The notes beneath the pieces were generated by a model that saw only the letters and a program-made list of their open reading frames with translations, was not told the origin of the DNA and made no database searches. Made by a program: the position numbers and the translations under genes. Below, in pieces: positions 1-10,891 of a stretch of DNA of 64,000 bases (its first letter is position 1; each line of letters starts with the position of its first letter). Source of the stretch: Xanthostigma xanthostigma (taxonomy: Eukaryota; Arthropoda; Insecta; Raphidioptera; Raphidiidae); the NCBI GenBank assembly GCA_963575645.1, contig OY754465.1, positions 46,402,401 to 46,466,400 of the forward strand, read 5' to 3'.

Positions 1-229
1 ACGAAAATAAAAAAAAAGAAAAATAGTTTTTGTTATAAAACTTATATACGATCCTCCCATTTATGAAAAAAAAAATTTCATTCAAAAGCCCAATTGGATA
101 AAAAACAAACAGGTAATTATTTTTCTTTCATCCAATGTAATCAATTTGTGTGATATGCCACTCGTAAATGCTTCATGATTCAGTCGATGAAGTCTTTTTG
201 TTTATTGTGTCTTGAGAGTTTATTAATTA
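1..229. repeat. Dispersed repeat, first copy
   Basis: An AT-rich stretch with no gene. Bases 1-105 recur almost exactly at about 13419-13512, sharing the A-rich run, the ATAGTTTT and TATACGATC words and the AAAAGCCCAATTG end. This marks a dispersed repeat of unknown type. Its left part is cut by the window edge. Confidence 0.6.
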
Positions 230-663
230 CTAGCGGTTCGATCCGGCTTCGCCCGGATTTGTAGATTACCTATTAAACATAGACATATTATACTGCATTG
301 GACTTTTTTATAGAATAATAGCGGATCCGGTAGGCAAATGGTCAGTTGTAACTAAAACGCTCATTATTTAATGTCATGAATATAAAAAAAATCATTTCTT
401 AAGGAAAAAACTATAAAAAATATTGAATTAAAAAAGTTTGAGAGATACTGGGACGCTGATAATTTGGGATTATATGTTTTTTTATGTGTGAAAAAATATT
501 TTTAAAACATTGCTCGGAAAACTAAAAAAATCTGGATCTCGACAGCAGTGCCACCTACCGGGTTCGGCTATAATTAAAAACCATTCAGGTGATCCCATAA
601 ATACAAAAAAAATCATCGAAATTGGTCAAGCAGCTTAGGAGGTTGAGAATTGATATATAAAGA
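230..663 (-). mobile_element. Non-autonomous Helitron-like element
   Basis: Read on the - strand, it starts with TC followed by TTTATATATC near 663. It ends in a GC-rich patch, cgggcgaagccgg, then CTAG at 230-233 followed by T. TC at the start, CTAG at the end and insertion between A and T are the usual marks of Helitrons. No helicase is encoded. A related GC-rich end (cccggctccgcccggatttg) appears near 30370. The class call follows from the ends only. Confidence 0.55.
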
Positions 664-1268
664 TAATTTGTTATATAATTTTCTAACCACTCACAAAAGT
701 CTATAATCTTTTTGAATATAAAGTGAATAAAGCTCTAAAATTGTTCGTGTCACTTTTCCGTAATTAATGGTTACAGGAAATGTAAAGACAAGAAAATAAA
801 ATCATATTTATTCTTTGAGCACGTTTCAAGAAATCGTATGAAAAAATTAATTTTCTCATGTATTCATTTCTTGAGTTAAAACATTCGTCAAATAAAGACA
901 AAGTTCCAACTTTATATTTGGTTATCTTATTATCATTCTCTTTTATAGTTTGACATTTTGTTTTTTTGAACATTGTCCCATTTAATTTTGTACGTAAGAG
1001 AAAACTAATTTGGTTTTGAATAAAAATTCTGAATGAAAAATATTGTTTGTATTTTGAGAATTAACTTTACAAGTTCTTATTTTTTTGTCTTTAACTTCTC
1101 TCGAAGTTTATACAAATTGTACGAATTATGCTTATTGTATATGTAGGTATATAAACCAGACGAGCATAAATACATCTGTATTGCAGTCAGAAAAGTCATA
1201 ATTATATTATAGACAGAGATGAGATGTGGTAAGCTTAAATACAATTTAAACAATGGCTATCGAATAAG
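664..1268. other. Non-coding AT-rich stretch
   Basis: No recognisable gene or delimitable repeat was seen here. The short - strand frame at 764-973 has no recognisable motif and an A/T-driven composition. Confidence 0.5.
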
Positions 1269-1271
1269 TAA

Positions 1272-1678
1272 AGGTCGCTGCACACGAGGCTGGTTTTGCC
1301 GCTATATTCCTTGCTGGGTTTCAAACGTGCTGTGGCACTGACTTTTATGATGATTTTTAAGTATTCGCTTCACACGATGCGTGTTTTGAAGCTAGGTTAG
1401 GTGCGCACGCAGTGACAGTTCAAGTGTTAACAAAAGTGAATGTCTATTGTCTCTGAACAGAATACACATCATTACACTATGTTTGTTTGTGGGCAATGTC
1501 GCAACAAGCAAAGAGACAAGCACGAAAAATAGCCTCGACTCTAATTTTTTAAATTAATCCTGTGACCACGAACGCGGGTCTGCAGTGACGCCATTTCCAT
1601 ATGCGCAGACAGCTAACTAGCCAGCACAAGTTCCGTTAGTAATTCCAGCGGAAAAACCAGCCTCGTATGCAGCGGCCT
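1272..1678. mobile_element. Harbinger-type MITE, copy A
   Basis: The element has TIRs, AGGTCGCTGCACACGAGGCTGG on the left and its near-complement CCAGCCTCGTATGCAGCGGCCT on the right. It is flanked by the direct repeat TAA (1269-1271 and 1679-1681). A 3-bp TAA/TTA duplication is typical of PIF/Harbinger insertion. Length is 407 bp and nothing is encoded. A second complete copy lies at 51552-51965 and a broken one at about 37056. Confidence 0.8.
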
Positions 1679-1681
1679 TAA

Positions 1682-2160
1682 TACGCGTTCAGTCTATTCG
1701 CTAAGTGCGTGGACCTGAGTAGCTATAGAAGAGGTGACGACAAATGAAACATTTTGCTGAATTTGAATCGTCAGATTATTATGTATAAGATATACATGAA
1801 TGAAATTATTTTTTAAGTTGAATTTAATTTTATGTCATTTTTTGTAAAAATTAAAGCGGTCAAAGTTTGACACGCCAAAAATATATCTTTGTTTCGGTCA
1901 TGAAGAGTATCATTTAAAAAAGCTTATAAAGGATCTTAGAATTGCTCTTTCCAGATTTTTATATAACGTAATTTTCAAGTTTTTCCTAGAAACGTATTTC
2001 AAAAAGCTTTCCCTGCCTCTTTATTTCCAAAAAGTGTACAACTAAAATTTCAAAAATATAAGTGGTATTAGAGGTACACGTATAAAACTGTTACAATGTT
2101 TTCAACATCTATAGTTTTTTTTGAAATTGAGAATAAACAATGACAAATACACTTTTCTTT
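1682..2160. other. Non-coding stretch
   Basis: No gene or repeat could be delimited. It may hold the 3' UTR of the candidate - strand exon at 2161-2284. Confidence 0.4.
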
Positions 2161-2284
2161 TTAATTAACGGGAGTCGGCTTGTCATTGGGAGCACCGCAG
2201 GCTCTAGGGTTTATTATGTCCCAATATCTTGTATCACTCGATCCAGTATCCTGGTTCCTTGCAATAGCATCTGCAGGCCGTAAA
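2161..2284 (-). CDS. Candidate terminal coding exon, unknown product
   Basis: On the - strand an acceptor-like TTTGTCCAG (2285-2293) is followed by an open frame that ends at a TAA (2161-2163). After a split codon it encodes about 40 residues, beginning LRPADAIARNQDTG and ending NDKPTPVN. The stretch is clearly richer in G+C than its surroundings and uses codons like a real exon, with few A/T homopolymers. The acceptor supplies one base of a split codon, so the preceding exon should end with two bases of that codon. No upstream partner exon was found. The protein is not recognised and may be the C-terminus of a host gene transcribed towards lower coordinates. It could also be a chance open frame. 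Confidence 0.35.
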
Positions 2285-2889
2285 CTGGACAAATAAACTT
2301 GATTCAGCGGTTGACAAAATAATTACCCTAACTTGTTTTATTATAGATGAAATTTAACCAATTGTAATTTCGTTCAATATATTTATTTGTTTGTTAGTTT
2401 TTTTTTTGTCTGAAATGAACCCAAAAAGTTAACTGTACCCGGCACCTCCGCCATTTATACCCGTACTTCCACCACAAGTTTATTGCATTTAAACTAGGTA
2501 CTTTATCAGGACTGTTTCATCACATGGTCGCACATTTTGTTCTGTACAGCATACAATGATAAATGATGCAACCAAATCAAACTCACATTTCGAAAGAAAC
2601 GGATTGGATAATGTCATGTTTTGCTCATAAGACGGGCCTCAATCTATTGATGGATACTATTAGAAATTTAGATAAAAAAAGACACTGTATTTTACACTAC
2701 ACACTACAGAAGTAAAGTTGGCACTCACGCACATGCACATACAAGCTCTTCTTATCTCCTTTAATCTGCAGGAATTCAAACGATATGCAATTTCAGGTGT
2801 GCACATTGAATTCAGCGTGCTATTCTCTATAAGTATAGTTATTTTTCTAGTAATTTTTACTATTCCAATTCCAACTAATTTGGCTCAAA
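2285..2889. other. Intergenic stretch with short Gly-codon-like motif
   Basis: No gene was seen. Around 2436-2470, the - strand carries a G-rich motif (GGTGGAAGTACGGGT) that recurs near 29890, 48405 and 59095. The rest is AT-rich and unremarkable. Confidence 0.4.
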
Positions 2890-3175
2890 ATTCACTTTTC
2901 TAAATTTTACAATTTTTTTTTTGTTTTGAGGTCTCGTGAATTCAAAAAACATACTTTTTTTTTGGAAAAAAGTCTGTGCATTTGTTTGTCTGTGAAGACG
3001 ATACAGGTTAAACGAATGAGCGGATTGAAACCAAATTTTGAAGGATGTTTGATATGCAAATATGAAGAACCCTATTGTTTTGGGGGAAAATCAGCGCATG
3101 CGCTGACGAGATTATACTATAACGTTGTTTTTTATGACAGTTTATTATTCTATTTTTACAAGAGAGTTTTGTAAA
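2890..3175 (+). repeat. Dispersed repeat family D1, copy 1
   Basis: Shares long stretches with 34340-34640 (+) and, inverted, with about 59850-60110. Common blocks are the TTTGTCTGTGA word, the AACGrATGAGCGrATT block, TTTGATATGCAAATATGAAGA, and the GGAAAATCAG..CGC block. It is probably the 3' part of a LINE or another non-coding repeat. No coding capacity was recognised. Confidence 0.6.
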
Positions 3176-3308
3176 AAAAAATGTCTAAACTTTAATTACA
3201 ATGCGAATGAGTAGCAAATATAATATTTAAATACTAACCGTTACTTGCTTCACAGCACGCGTTAAGAAAAATGTTATTTTCTTTATTATCAAACATTAAC
3301 ACTTTGGA
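3176..3308. other. Non-coding stretch
   Basis: Short AT-rich spacer between repeat D1 and the hAT element. Nothing was recognised. Confidence 0.4.
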
Positions 3309-3316
3309 AGCTGGAA

Positions 3317-3545
3317 CATAGAGATATAAGTAACTAGAGTTCGCTAGTTCGTACGCTTGCCATAAGTGAAAGTGTCCTCAGTTGAGAGAGAGAACGCTGC
3401 AGAAAATCCAGAAAACCAGATATTTGTTTACTCAAATCAGCATTGCTTTGTATCATTAGTTACCACAGAGACAAGGAACTTTTCTCTCTCTGAATTACAG
3501 ACACTATCACGGCTCACTCGCGTACTCTAGTCTAATATCTCTATG
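3317..3545. mobile_element. hAT-type MITE, 229 bp
   Basis: The ends are inverted: CATAGAGATATAAG on the left and its near-complement ending ATATCTCTATG on the right. The perfect 8-bp direct repeat AGCTGGAA flanks the element at 3309-3316 and 3546-3553. An 8-bp duplication and CA..TG ends fit hAT elements. It has no coding sequence. Confidence 0.8.
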
Positions 3546-3553
3546 AGCTGGAA

Positions 3554-4189
3554 TGGTCACGTCACCCAATTGGCTGAAAGTTTTTATTTAGAAAAATTTA
3601 AAAACCTCCTTTAAATTACACCTACAGAAAACAGTCACATTGAATCACATCAAGACACCAATTTTTTTCCTTTGATACCCTGGGAAAAATTGAAGCGTGT
3701 ATATTTTGAAGAGGTCTTAGCTGATAATAAATGTGTGACACTTTGTCACCGCAAAATGTTATACACTTTTACTGATTCTTCTGTGTGGGTTGAACAACTT
3801 AAAACAACTTAAAATCATCATAACGTTGTATTTGAAGCAGCAGCTTTTATCTTTTGTTTCCGCATTAATTTTAACGATACTACTAAACGAAAAAGCTTAA
3901 GCTTTAGGTAAGCTTTCTTATTGTCAGACAGGTATCTTTATACAAAAGTAGAGATGAAGCATTATTCTTGCATCAAATGATTGCCGACGTGCTTTATGTT
4001 GAAATTTTTATGTTCTTACGTTTTAAAAGCGTTCTTTTCATTTATTTTGAGATCAGCCATTTACTATGTGTCAGTGGCGGTGCGGATTGTACAATAAAAA
4101 AAGTGCGCGTAGAAAATTTACGCGCGGTTGAAGTAAAACATGTAAACAATACATACATTGTTGGTTTTACAGTTTATTTTGTTCATTTT
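3554..4189. other. Non-coding stretch
   Basis: No gene was recognised. The + frame beginning at 3968 lacks any known motif. The block near 4080-4140 is less AT-rich but could not be assigned. Confidence 0.4.
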
Positions 4190-4660
4190 AATTTCCCTGT
4201 CCCGAATTTTGATGTAATACGTCTAATGGCGCGATGGATGGGAGTAAAACCGTGCAATTGACGCTGCGTTGAATTAAACATGGCTTTAGTTGAAGGCAAC
4301 ATCTAGATAACAGGGCGAAACTTAGTTACCTACTAGTTTAGTTTTTTAGTTCCTAAGTATTTCGCTAGACACTTGATTTGTGTATGTGTTGGATTATAAT
4401 TTGGATTGTTAAAGGCGACAACAAGATGACAGGGCAACATTTAATTACAGGATAAAATGTAGTTACAAGACGATATTTAGTTACATGAATTTAGTTAGTT
4501 AACAGGGTGAAATTTAGTAGATGAGGGTGCAATATTTAGTCACAGGATGATATTTTGTTACTATAGAATTTCGTTAGTTAACAGGGCAAAAGTTAGTAGA
4601 TGACAATGCAAAATTTAATTACAGGGTGATATTTAGGTACTAGAATTTTGTTAGTAGTAT
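4190..4660 (+). repeat. Repeat family D2 with internal degenerate tandem units
   Basis: A block containing GGGAGTAAAACCGTG is followed by many diverged units of the type ACAGGGTGAAATTTAGTTAC. The same arrangement recurs in shorter form at 28385-28620. An inverted end fragment occurs at about 33595-33660 (GCGCCAATTACACGGTTTTTCTCC). It is probably a non-autonomous transposon with a minisatellite interior. The class is unknown. Confidence 0.6.
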
Positions 4661-4869
4661 TTAAAATAAAAAAATATTTTTTGTGAAACTGGGAACTGTC
4701 TCAAACTATGTAATTTTGTAATATAGGTATTGTTTTCACTGAGTTACATACATGACTTTTCCCCGAAACCTACGTCATTATCACGCGGCCTATTCTAAGA
4801 ATATGCAACCGTTAGCTGGCTGCAATGTCAGCTAAATTATAGCATCTTTTTCAAATCTATATTAATACG

Positions 4870-5025
4870 AGTCGCAAACAGAAAACGGAGTTCACATCTC
4901 ATCGCGACTTAGCTGGAGTTCAAATCCAGGGTGATCCTTTGGTATATTAGAATAATACGGTTCACATTCCACCAGGACTAGCTGGAGCGTAATGCCAGGG
5001 TGATCCTTTAATATATTAATATATT
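4870..5025. repeat. Two-unit tandem repeat
   Basis: Two diverged units of about 70 bp. Each contains a GAC(T)TAGCTGGAG block and CCAGGGTGATCCTTT before TATATTA. Nothing is encoded. Confidence 0.55.
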
Positions 5026-5278
5026 AAATTAGGATGAATATCTGAAAAAGTAGGCATATTCAAAATTAATGTCCACCTGCAAAATCATAAAGAATAACAA
5101 AATGTATACCACCAAATGTTATAATCTAAAAGGGGAAATTATTTAATAAACAAAATAAAACAATTACTTATGATTTATTATTTTTTTATTATTTAATTGT
5201 TACGCCCGTTTAATATTTTGCTGACCCTTTGATTGCTTACCAAAATTTTATGTAACATGGGTCACTCAGTGCAGCTTA

Positions 5279-5876
5279 TAGGGTAGGACGGGGGAATGGC
5301 GTTCACTTAAGGAAAACATGGTGTATTTTTTAAATTATTTATTATAAATTAAAATTAAGAAGAGTAACAAAGTCTTTAATTATCGAGTAATCAACGATTT
5401 AACAACAAAAACATATATCTTTCACATACTAGTAGTAGGAAAACATTATTAAAAAAACATGTTTGAGCGGCATTGCCCCTGACTTTGGGTAATGCCATTC
5501 AGGGTCTCATAAAGTAGTGTCCCCAATCCAATCCGGCTGTTTTACTGCTTTGATCATAATTGTTTTTGATATTGTTGCGCTCAGCAAATTTATAAACAAG
5601 TTTACGCAAATCTGCAACACTGAGTCCATAGTATAGCGAGCCCAGCAACTTAACTTGTTCAGCACCTAATTAAAAATTAGATCAGCGCGGCCGCAAACAA
5701 AGAAACGCTTTTCACGGTCGCATGACGCGAGCTGACTGTCCGATTGCATCGCTGTCTATTAGAGGCCCCCTCCCCTCGCGCTTCACGCGACGTGACGTGT
5801 TGCTATGTTCCTTTTTGACAGAGTTACAGAGGTGAGCGCCATTACCCAGTGAGCGCCATTCCCCCTCCCTCCCCTA
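5279..5876. mobile_element. MITE with ~35-bp inverted ends
   Basis: The left end GGGTAGGACGGGGGAATGG and continuing GCGTTCACT matches the complement of the right end (AGTGAGCGCCATTCCCC.. ..CCCC). Both ends are bordered by TATA, consistent with a TA duplication as in Tc1/mariner-like elements. About 600 bp, no gene. The interior repeats the CCATTACCC word seen at the ends. Confidence 0.65.
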
Positions 5877-5878
5877 TA

Positions 5879-8483
5879 CTTAATCAGCTGTACAAATATT
5901 TTTACAGCTGTCCAGAATGGCATAAATTGCTGATTGATTTAGAAATGTTTGCTGACCATGAGTTTCTGACCAATTGGCTATTATGGCTGACCGATTACAT
6001 TTTCCTGTTCACAGAAACATGAATACTTGGCTAACCCATTAAAAAGCACTATCACGTTTTATGTACTTAGGTATATTACATAAGCGTCGACCTCAAACCT
6101 TTGTTATTTTACGCTTTCTAGTGATTTTATTTTTGTTTCTTATTTAAAATTTTTTAGTGGTCTTTTATAATAGTTGTTAGTTTCTTTTTAGTGTCTAGTG
6201 AAACCAAAGAGCAACGTTCACGCCGATAACTACAACTTTTGCAATATTTCTTCGATTTTTGTTAATTTTTTGACGTGATAACGTCTTATAAATTGATGAA
6301 ACACCGGCAGCACAAACGAAAAAGTGTAACGTTCCGCCTGACCCTGTGAGTGCAAGCGAGAGCGCAGTATAAGCGATAGAGAGGCACGATCGGCCCAAGC
6401 GTCGGCTTGTACGCATTTCTCTCTCTTCTCGCGTGACGTCAGAGAGTAGTGTGCGCTCAACATTTTTTTCGGCTGTTCCAGCGAAAGCTACATCTGACAG
6501 ATGGATTATATTTTGTTAAAAATAACTGATGTCCGTCATTATGGATAAAATATGATATTATTTACAACGAATGGAAATGTATTGATCAATTGATAGTTTG
6601 TACACAAACGCAGCTACATTTTGTATCAAAAACAAATCTTGGGAGATATCTGCATTTCATAACAGCAGATAAATTATACGGTTTGTTAACAAATATATAA
6701 TATATATACATTCTTTTAAATGTCTTTTATAATTGCTTAAAAATATATATTTTGCTTTGGTTGATCAAATTCTTAGTCGGTAAAAATATAGTTTGACAGC
6801 TACTAAAATTTAGGTTATGTATTATTAAATATGATATTCGTGCGGAATACGTTATCACGTAAAACTATCGTCCGTAAACCGATTTTACAGACAACCAATT
6901 TTTTTTTAAAAGTTGCTGACCGATTTTGCTAAAATTTATATAGAACGAACTTTAAGACATACTCTATCGAATAAAATAAGAATCATCGAAATCGGTTCAC
7001 AGCCGGCGAATATATCGACGGACACACATATAAAAAAAAATACAATCGAATTGAGAACCTTCTCCTTTGTTCGAAGTCGATTAAAAATATAATCAAACGA
7101 GGATTCAATTCGTTAACGCATGGTAAATTTGAAATAAGTGTATTAAACAATTATTAAAATGTTGAAATCTTGTTATTTCAGGTAGTTTGGGAACCGCAAT
7201 CCCAAGTCAAATAAATGACTTTTTTTGTTTTTCCTCAAATAATTACCCAAATCATGCTATGATAATTAATAGAAATTCACATAAAAATTTATTTGATTTA
7301 ATTTAATGCGAATTATAATTAAATAATTATAGTAATGTAATTAATAAAATATTTATTGATTAGTACTCAGCTGTCACTAGTCACTGTCACTACGGTCACG
7401 CGCATTTGTAAACATAACCTCAAGCTGTCAACTTGATGTTATATCGTCAAATCTTTGAGTTATTTTTTTTAAAAATTGTTGTTAAAAATCTAAATTACAA
7501 AAAATTACAAAAGGTATAGAGGCCATTTTTCCCCTAGCAAATATGGAGGAGATAAACAACAGAGATAGAGGCCACATGTCAGTATTAAAAAATTAATAAA
7601 ATCAAAAGTAGTACGTGGTAAATTATTCTGAAATGTTTGCAGTGTGTTTTCAAGCATCGTTCTATCCATTAATAAGTTTTTTTTATGTGGTCAAGTTTGT
7701 CAATTTTTGACAAACCCTCAATTTTTGGAGTTATTGAACAAGGACACTCATAACGGCTCGTGTATTTTTGCATAACTTTAATTAATTATATCTCTTAAAC
7801 GGTGTGGTGAAAAAATCTGATTCTTTTTCTGTATAGGTGTCTTTAATATTAATCTTTTGAATAAATATAAAAAAATTTAGGGTCAAGTTTAAGTCATTTG
7901 GCTACAAAACTACCTTAACTACAAAATATGTACAATCATTAATTTCACACAAGTAGGGTCCACTAAACGCCACCGCAGCAAAATTTTTCACCATCTTATA
8001 CAGCTTCAGTGCACAATAAATAATATAAAAGTATACACCTGAGAGATTTATTGCAACAGCGGAAAAATTATACTCTGTATATTTCGTATCATTTTTTTAT
8101 ATCTGTAACCATTTATTTATGTATACAATGAACTCCACATACTTCGGGATTCCACTAATCCGAGAGGGTTTTATTGTCATTTAGTGCGGGTTAGTGAAGC
8201 TCTACCGTATTATAAATGTTTTTACAAAACATAAATCAGCGTGTACGTACACGTTTATACGCTCACGGATGTAGTCTGGACTCTACATCGAGCGTAAAAC
8301 TAAAAATGTAATGCGCAAAGGGCTAGCGCACGCATGCTACTTTTTTAAGCAGGCCTCGGGACTGGCAGTAAACTGCGAAAAACGACCGAGCCAGCGTCAT
8401 GAAACAAAAGCGTGCACGTGTTTGTGTTCATATTGTTGGGTCTTTTTGGGACAACAATAATTCTCTGCATTGTCGACTACAGT
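5879..8483. other. Non-coding stretch with LINE-tail-like sequence
   Basis: No gene was recognised; the two overlapping - frames near 6195-6463 show no known motif. The part at about 6880-7085, with ACCGATTTTGCTAAAA, ATCGAAATCGGTTC and GAACCTTCTCCTTTGTTCGAAGTCG, resembles the 3' tails of RTE-like LINEs common in insects. The remainder is unassigned AT-rich DNA. Confidence 0.45.
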
Positions 8484-8637
8484 ATTGTTTTGTTTTGAGT
8501 TTCTATTAGTTGAATTTGATTAAATAAAATTCGATTTAATTAAGACCAGGTCTAAGTACATTTGATCACAACGAAATTGCAAATTATATTCTACTTATCT
8601 CTTCAGCGTAGCTAATAGAAACTCAAAACAAAACAAT
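8484..8637. repeat. Inverted repeat, probable MITE
   Basis: The block ATTGTTTTGTTTTGAGTTTC continuing TATTAG near 8484 is repeated as its exact complement near 8612-8637. About 100 bp of AT-rich sequence lies between. It is probably a small miniature element. No duplication was identified. Confidence 0.55.
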
Positions 8638-8921
8638 GTTGTGGACCAACAATATCATAGCTTAGACAAGGAAATGACCATAGAAACAAATAGCATGTAG
8701 TACGTCGTTAATATTTATATTATTATACTCAATTTATTCAGACCGATCTATTTTTCATGTGAAGTGGCGCACTTTGTATATCTGCTTTATTGTCGTCAGG
8801 TGACTGTGGTCGTTGCATCGAGTGTGTTTACAAATTATTAGATATGTCCTACCTCTCAGGTTCATATCCCAAATTAGCATAAATTAATATTTTCCTTTTT
8901 TTTACTTATGACAATTTTACT

Positions 8922-9270
8922 AGCAGTTCGTCCCGGATTCACCCGGGTGCACAAGAACGAATGGGAGGGAGGGACATGAGTACGCACGTTTATCTTCGTT
9001 TACCGAGATGAATGTTGTGTCCAAATTTCATGATGATCGGAGTTACCGTTCAAAAGTTTATGTCGGAAAGACAGATTTTGAGTTTAATATTATATATTTT
9101 TTACTGCAGCTTGGGTTACATTATTGGAGTTTTCGTAGGGATCTCTAATTTAACTCGAAAAACAATATAGCCCATGCTACTCAGTGATAATTAGTAAAAT
9201 CGGTCCAGTAGTTTTTGAGTTTATTCATTACAAACAAAAACACAAAAATACTAATCTTTTCTCTTTATAA
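8922..9270 (-). mobile_element. Helitron-like fragment, family H2
   Basis: On the - strand it ends CCGGGTGAATCCGGGACGAACTG followed by CTAG. The internal part contains GGTTTACCGAGATGAATGTT-type and GGAGTTACCGTTCAAAAGTT blocks. The same blocks recur at 18755-18900. The other end (near 9260) has TTATAAAGAGAAAAGATT, common in insect non-autonomous elements. The class call rests on the CTAG end and GC-rich tail. Confidence 0.45.
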
Positions 9271-10216
9271 TAAAAAAAATCAATAATTATGTCTTTTGTG
9301 TTCGTTGATCATAACAGAATCCCCACTAATGCTGTCTGTAAACACTGAACAGCCTGTATAATTGAAAAAATATTTTTAGATCAATATATTAGTAGTATTT
9401 AAAACGCAATTATTCTAGCATATGCTTTATTTTCAACTATATACCGTACGTGGATTACCCATTGAATTTTGTCTTTTAAAAATAAAATGTAATCAAAATT
9501 AGTCTTGAAATGCAGCCTTGCCAGAACTCAGAACCAAAGCGAAAACTTACTTGTAATGTATTGTTTTAAAATATGTATAAACAACATTTTTTATTGTACG
9601 TATACTTTGTTTTTTTGTAAATGTATTGATTTTTTATCTGTTTTGTTTTTGCCAGAACTTACTTTGTTTTATATGTAAATAAGACAATTTATTACTGTTA
9701 GGAAAATACTTCTCTGGTGTGATTTTTGCAGGGATAACTGAATTTATGTTCCTTTATTCAGGCTATAAATTTATTATTCTGACATTGTGTTTTTCTAATT
9801 TTTAAATGATATCTATTTACATTTTTTTATAAATATAGATAATAGCTGGCAGATTCTCTAAATACGTGACCTCGCTGTTGAGTATCCATAATCAAGTCTA
9901 TAGCTATTTAATTTACGACGGAGTGACGAACGCTCCAAGATGGCGAATTATTTTTTCTTTACAGCCCCCTCGATATGGGTATCAAATGAATAGGTTTTTC
10001 AATTATAATATACAATAAGTTATGTGACGTCCTTATAAAAACTGAAAAATGTTAAATCTATACTAATATAAAGAGAGAGAGAGCAAATTCTGTGACTTTG
10101 TGTGTATGCGGAGGGTAATCTTCGAAACCACTGCACCTATTTGAAAAATTCTTGCAACATTTGAAAGGTACATTACTCCCGACCAACATAGGCTATTAGC
10201 TCACTCAAAGAAGCAA
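9271..10216. other. Non-coding stretch with Helitron-like 5' sequence
   Basis: No gene was seen. The part at 10058-10205, starting TCTATACTAATATAAAGAGAG, resembles 13795-13930 (shared words GCGGAG.GTAATCT.CGAAAC). It looks like the beginning of a Helitron-type repeat interrupted by the element at 10217. Confidence 0.4.
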
Positions 10217-10475
10217 AAATAGGGGAAATAATTCGTGTAAAAGCGATTTTTGGCATAGTTGTAGGGGATGGTGTCTGAAGCAACATACTCAAAGTACTGA
10301 TGGATGGGGGTGGAGCTAAGAGGTGGGGGGTGGCGTTAAGGTCCCCTTTTAAAGTTTTTCTTATATATCTCGTAAACGGTGGCTCATAACAAAAAAATTT
10401 TTTTACTCAAGCAATCTACATAAAATTCTCTACAAAAAAGGTCCTGTACACTTTTTCGCTGGGATCAATATTTAA
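10217..10475 (+). repeat. Left TIR of the nuclease element
   Basis: Inverted match to 12636-12894, with small differences such as a few substitutions and one short run-length change. It includes the conserved blocks GGATGGTGTCTGAAGCAACA and AGGTCCTGTACACTTTTTCG (the latter with minor variation). Confidence 0.8.
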
Positions 10476-10546
10476 TGAAACGTGAAGGAAAGAAGATGGT
10501 CAATAATCAAATAAAGATACAGTTCTTTGAGTAGGTATGGCATGTA

Positions 10547-10882
10547 TTAAAAAAAATTCCAACTATCTTCTAAATCTAACATAATATCATCATCAACATC
10601 ATCGTCGACGGTGTTTTCGATTGGGGCTCCGTTAGTGCATGAGCCGGAGCATACCCCGCAAACACTGGAGCGGACAATTCCTGCTTTCCGGCAGCCGCAT
10701 CGCACCCCACACCCAGTCCTACATCGGCAAAATATGCTGTTGAGTATGGAGTCAGGTGCCACAGGATCGTTTGTTGTCACCGACTTTAGGATGCCATCGT
10801 CTCCTCTGGCCCAGCCCCATTGAGTAGGTGGTAGGGGCTTGCTGAGCCATTGTTGTATCTGTAAAAGATGTAATAAGATCAA
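10547..10882 (-). CDS. CXC-type cysteine-rich C-terminal part of nuclease-element protein
   Basis: The frame encodes QQWLSKPLPPTQWGWARGDD, then a cysteine-rich stretch with the pattern CRCRTGCGVRCGCRKAG and CGVCSGSCTNG, and finally an acidic tail rich in aspartate. The cysteine spacing recalls tesmin/TSO1-like CXC domains that bind DNA or zinc (family knowledge). It follows the nuclease frame on the same strand after a gap of about 80 bases. In related proteins the two parts are, as I remember, continuous, so a small intron or an insertion separates them. The junction lacks an obvious GT donor: both borders carry ACAGATA, so the splice site cannot be fixed by eye. The start is unknown and this is an internal or terminal exon. 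Confidence 0.55.
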   Translation of the reverse strand: MILLHLLQIQQWLSKPLPPTQWGWARGDDGILKSVTTNDPVAPDSILNSIFCRCRTGCGVRCGCRKAGIVRSSVCGVCSGSCTNGAPIENTVDDDVDDDIMLDLEDSWNFF

Positions 10883-10891
10883 CGTAAGTAT

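Noticed and set aside
6195..6463. Overlapping - strand frames with Ser/Arg/Leu-rich peptides
   Set aside because: Two frames over the same bases, no recognisable domain, no splice or poly(A) context.
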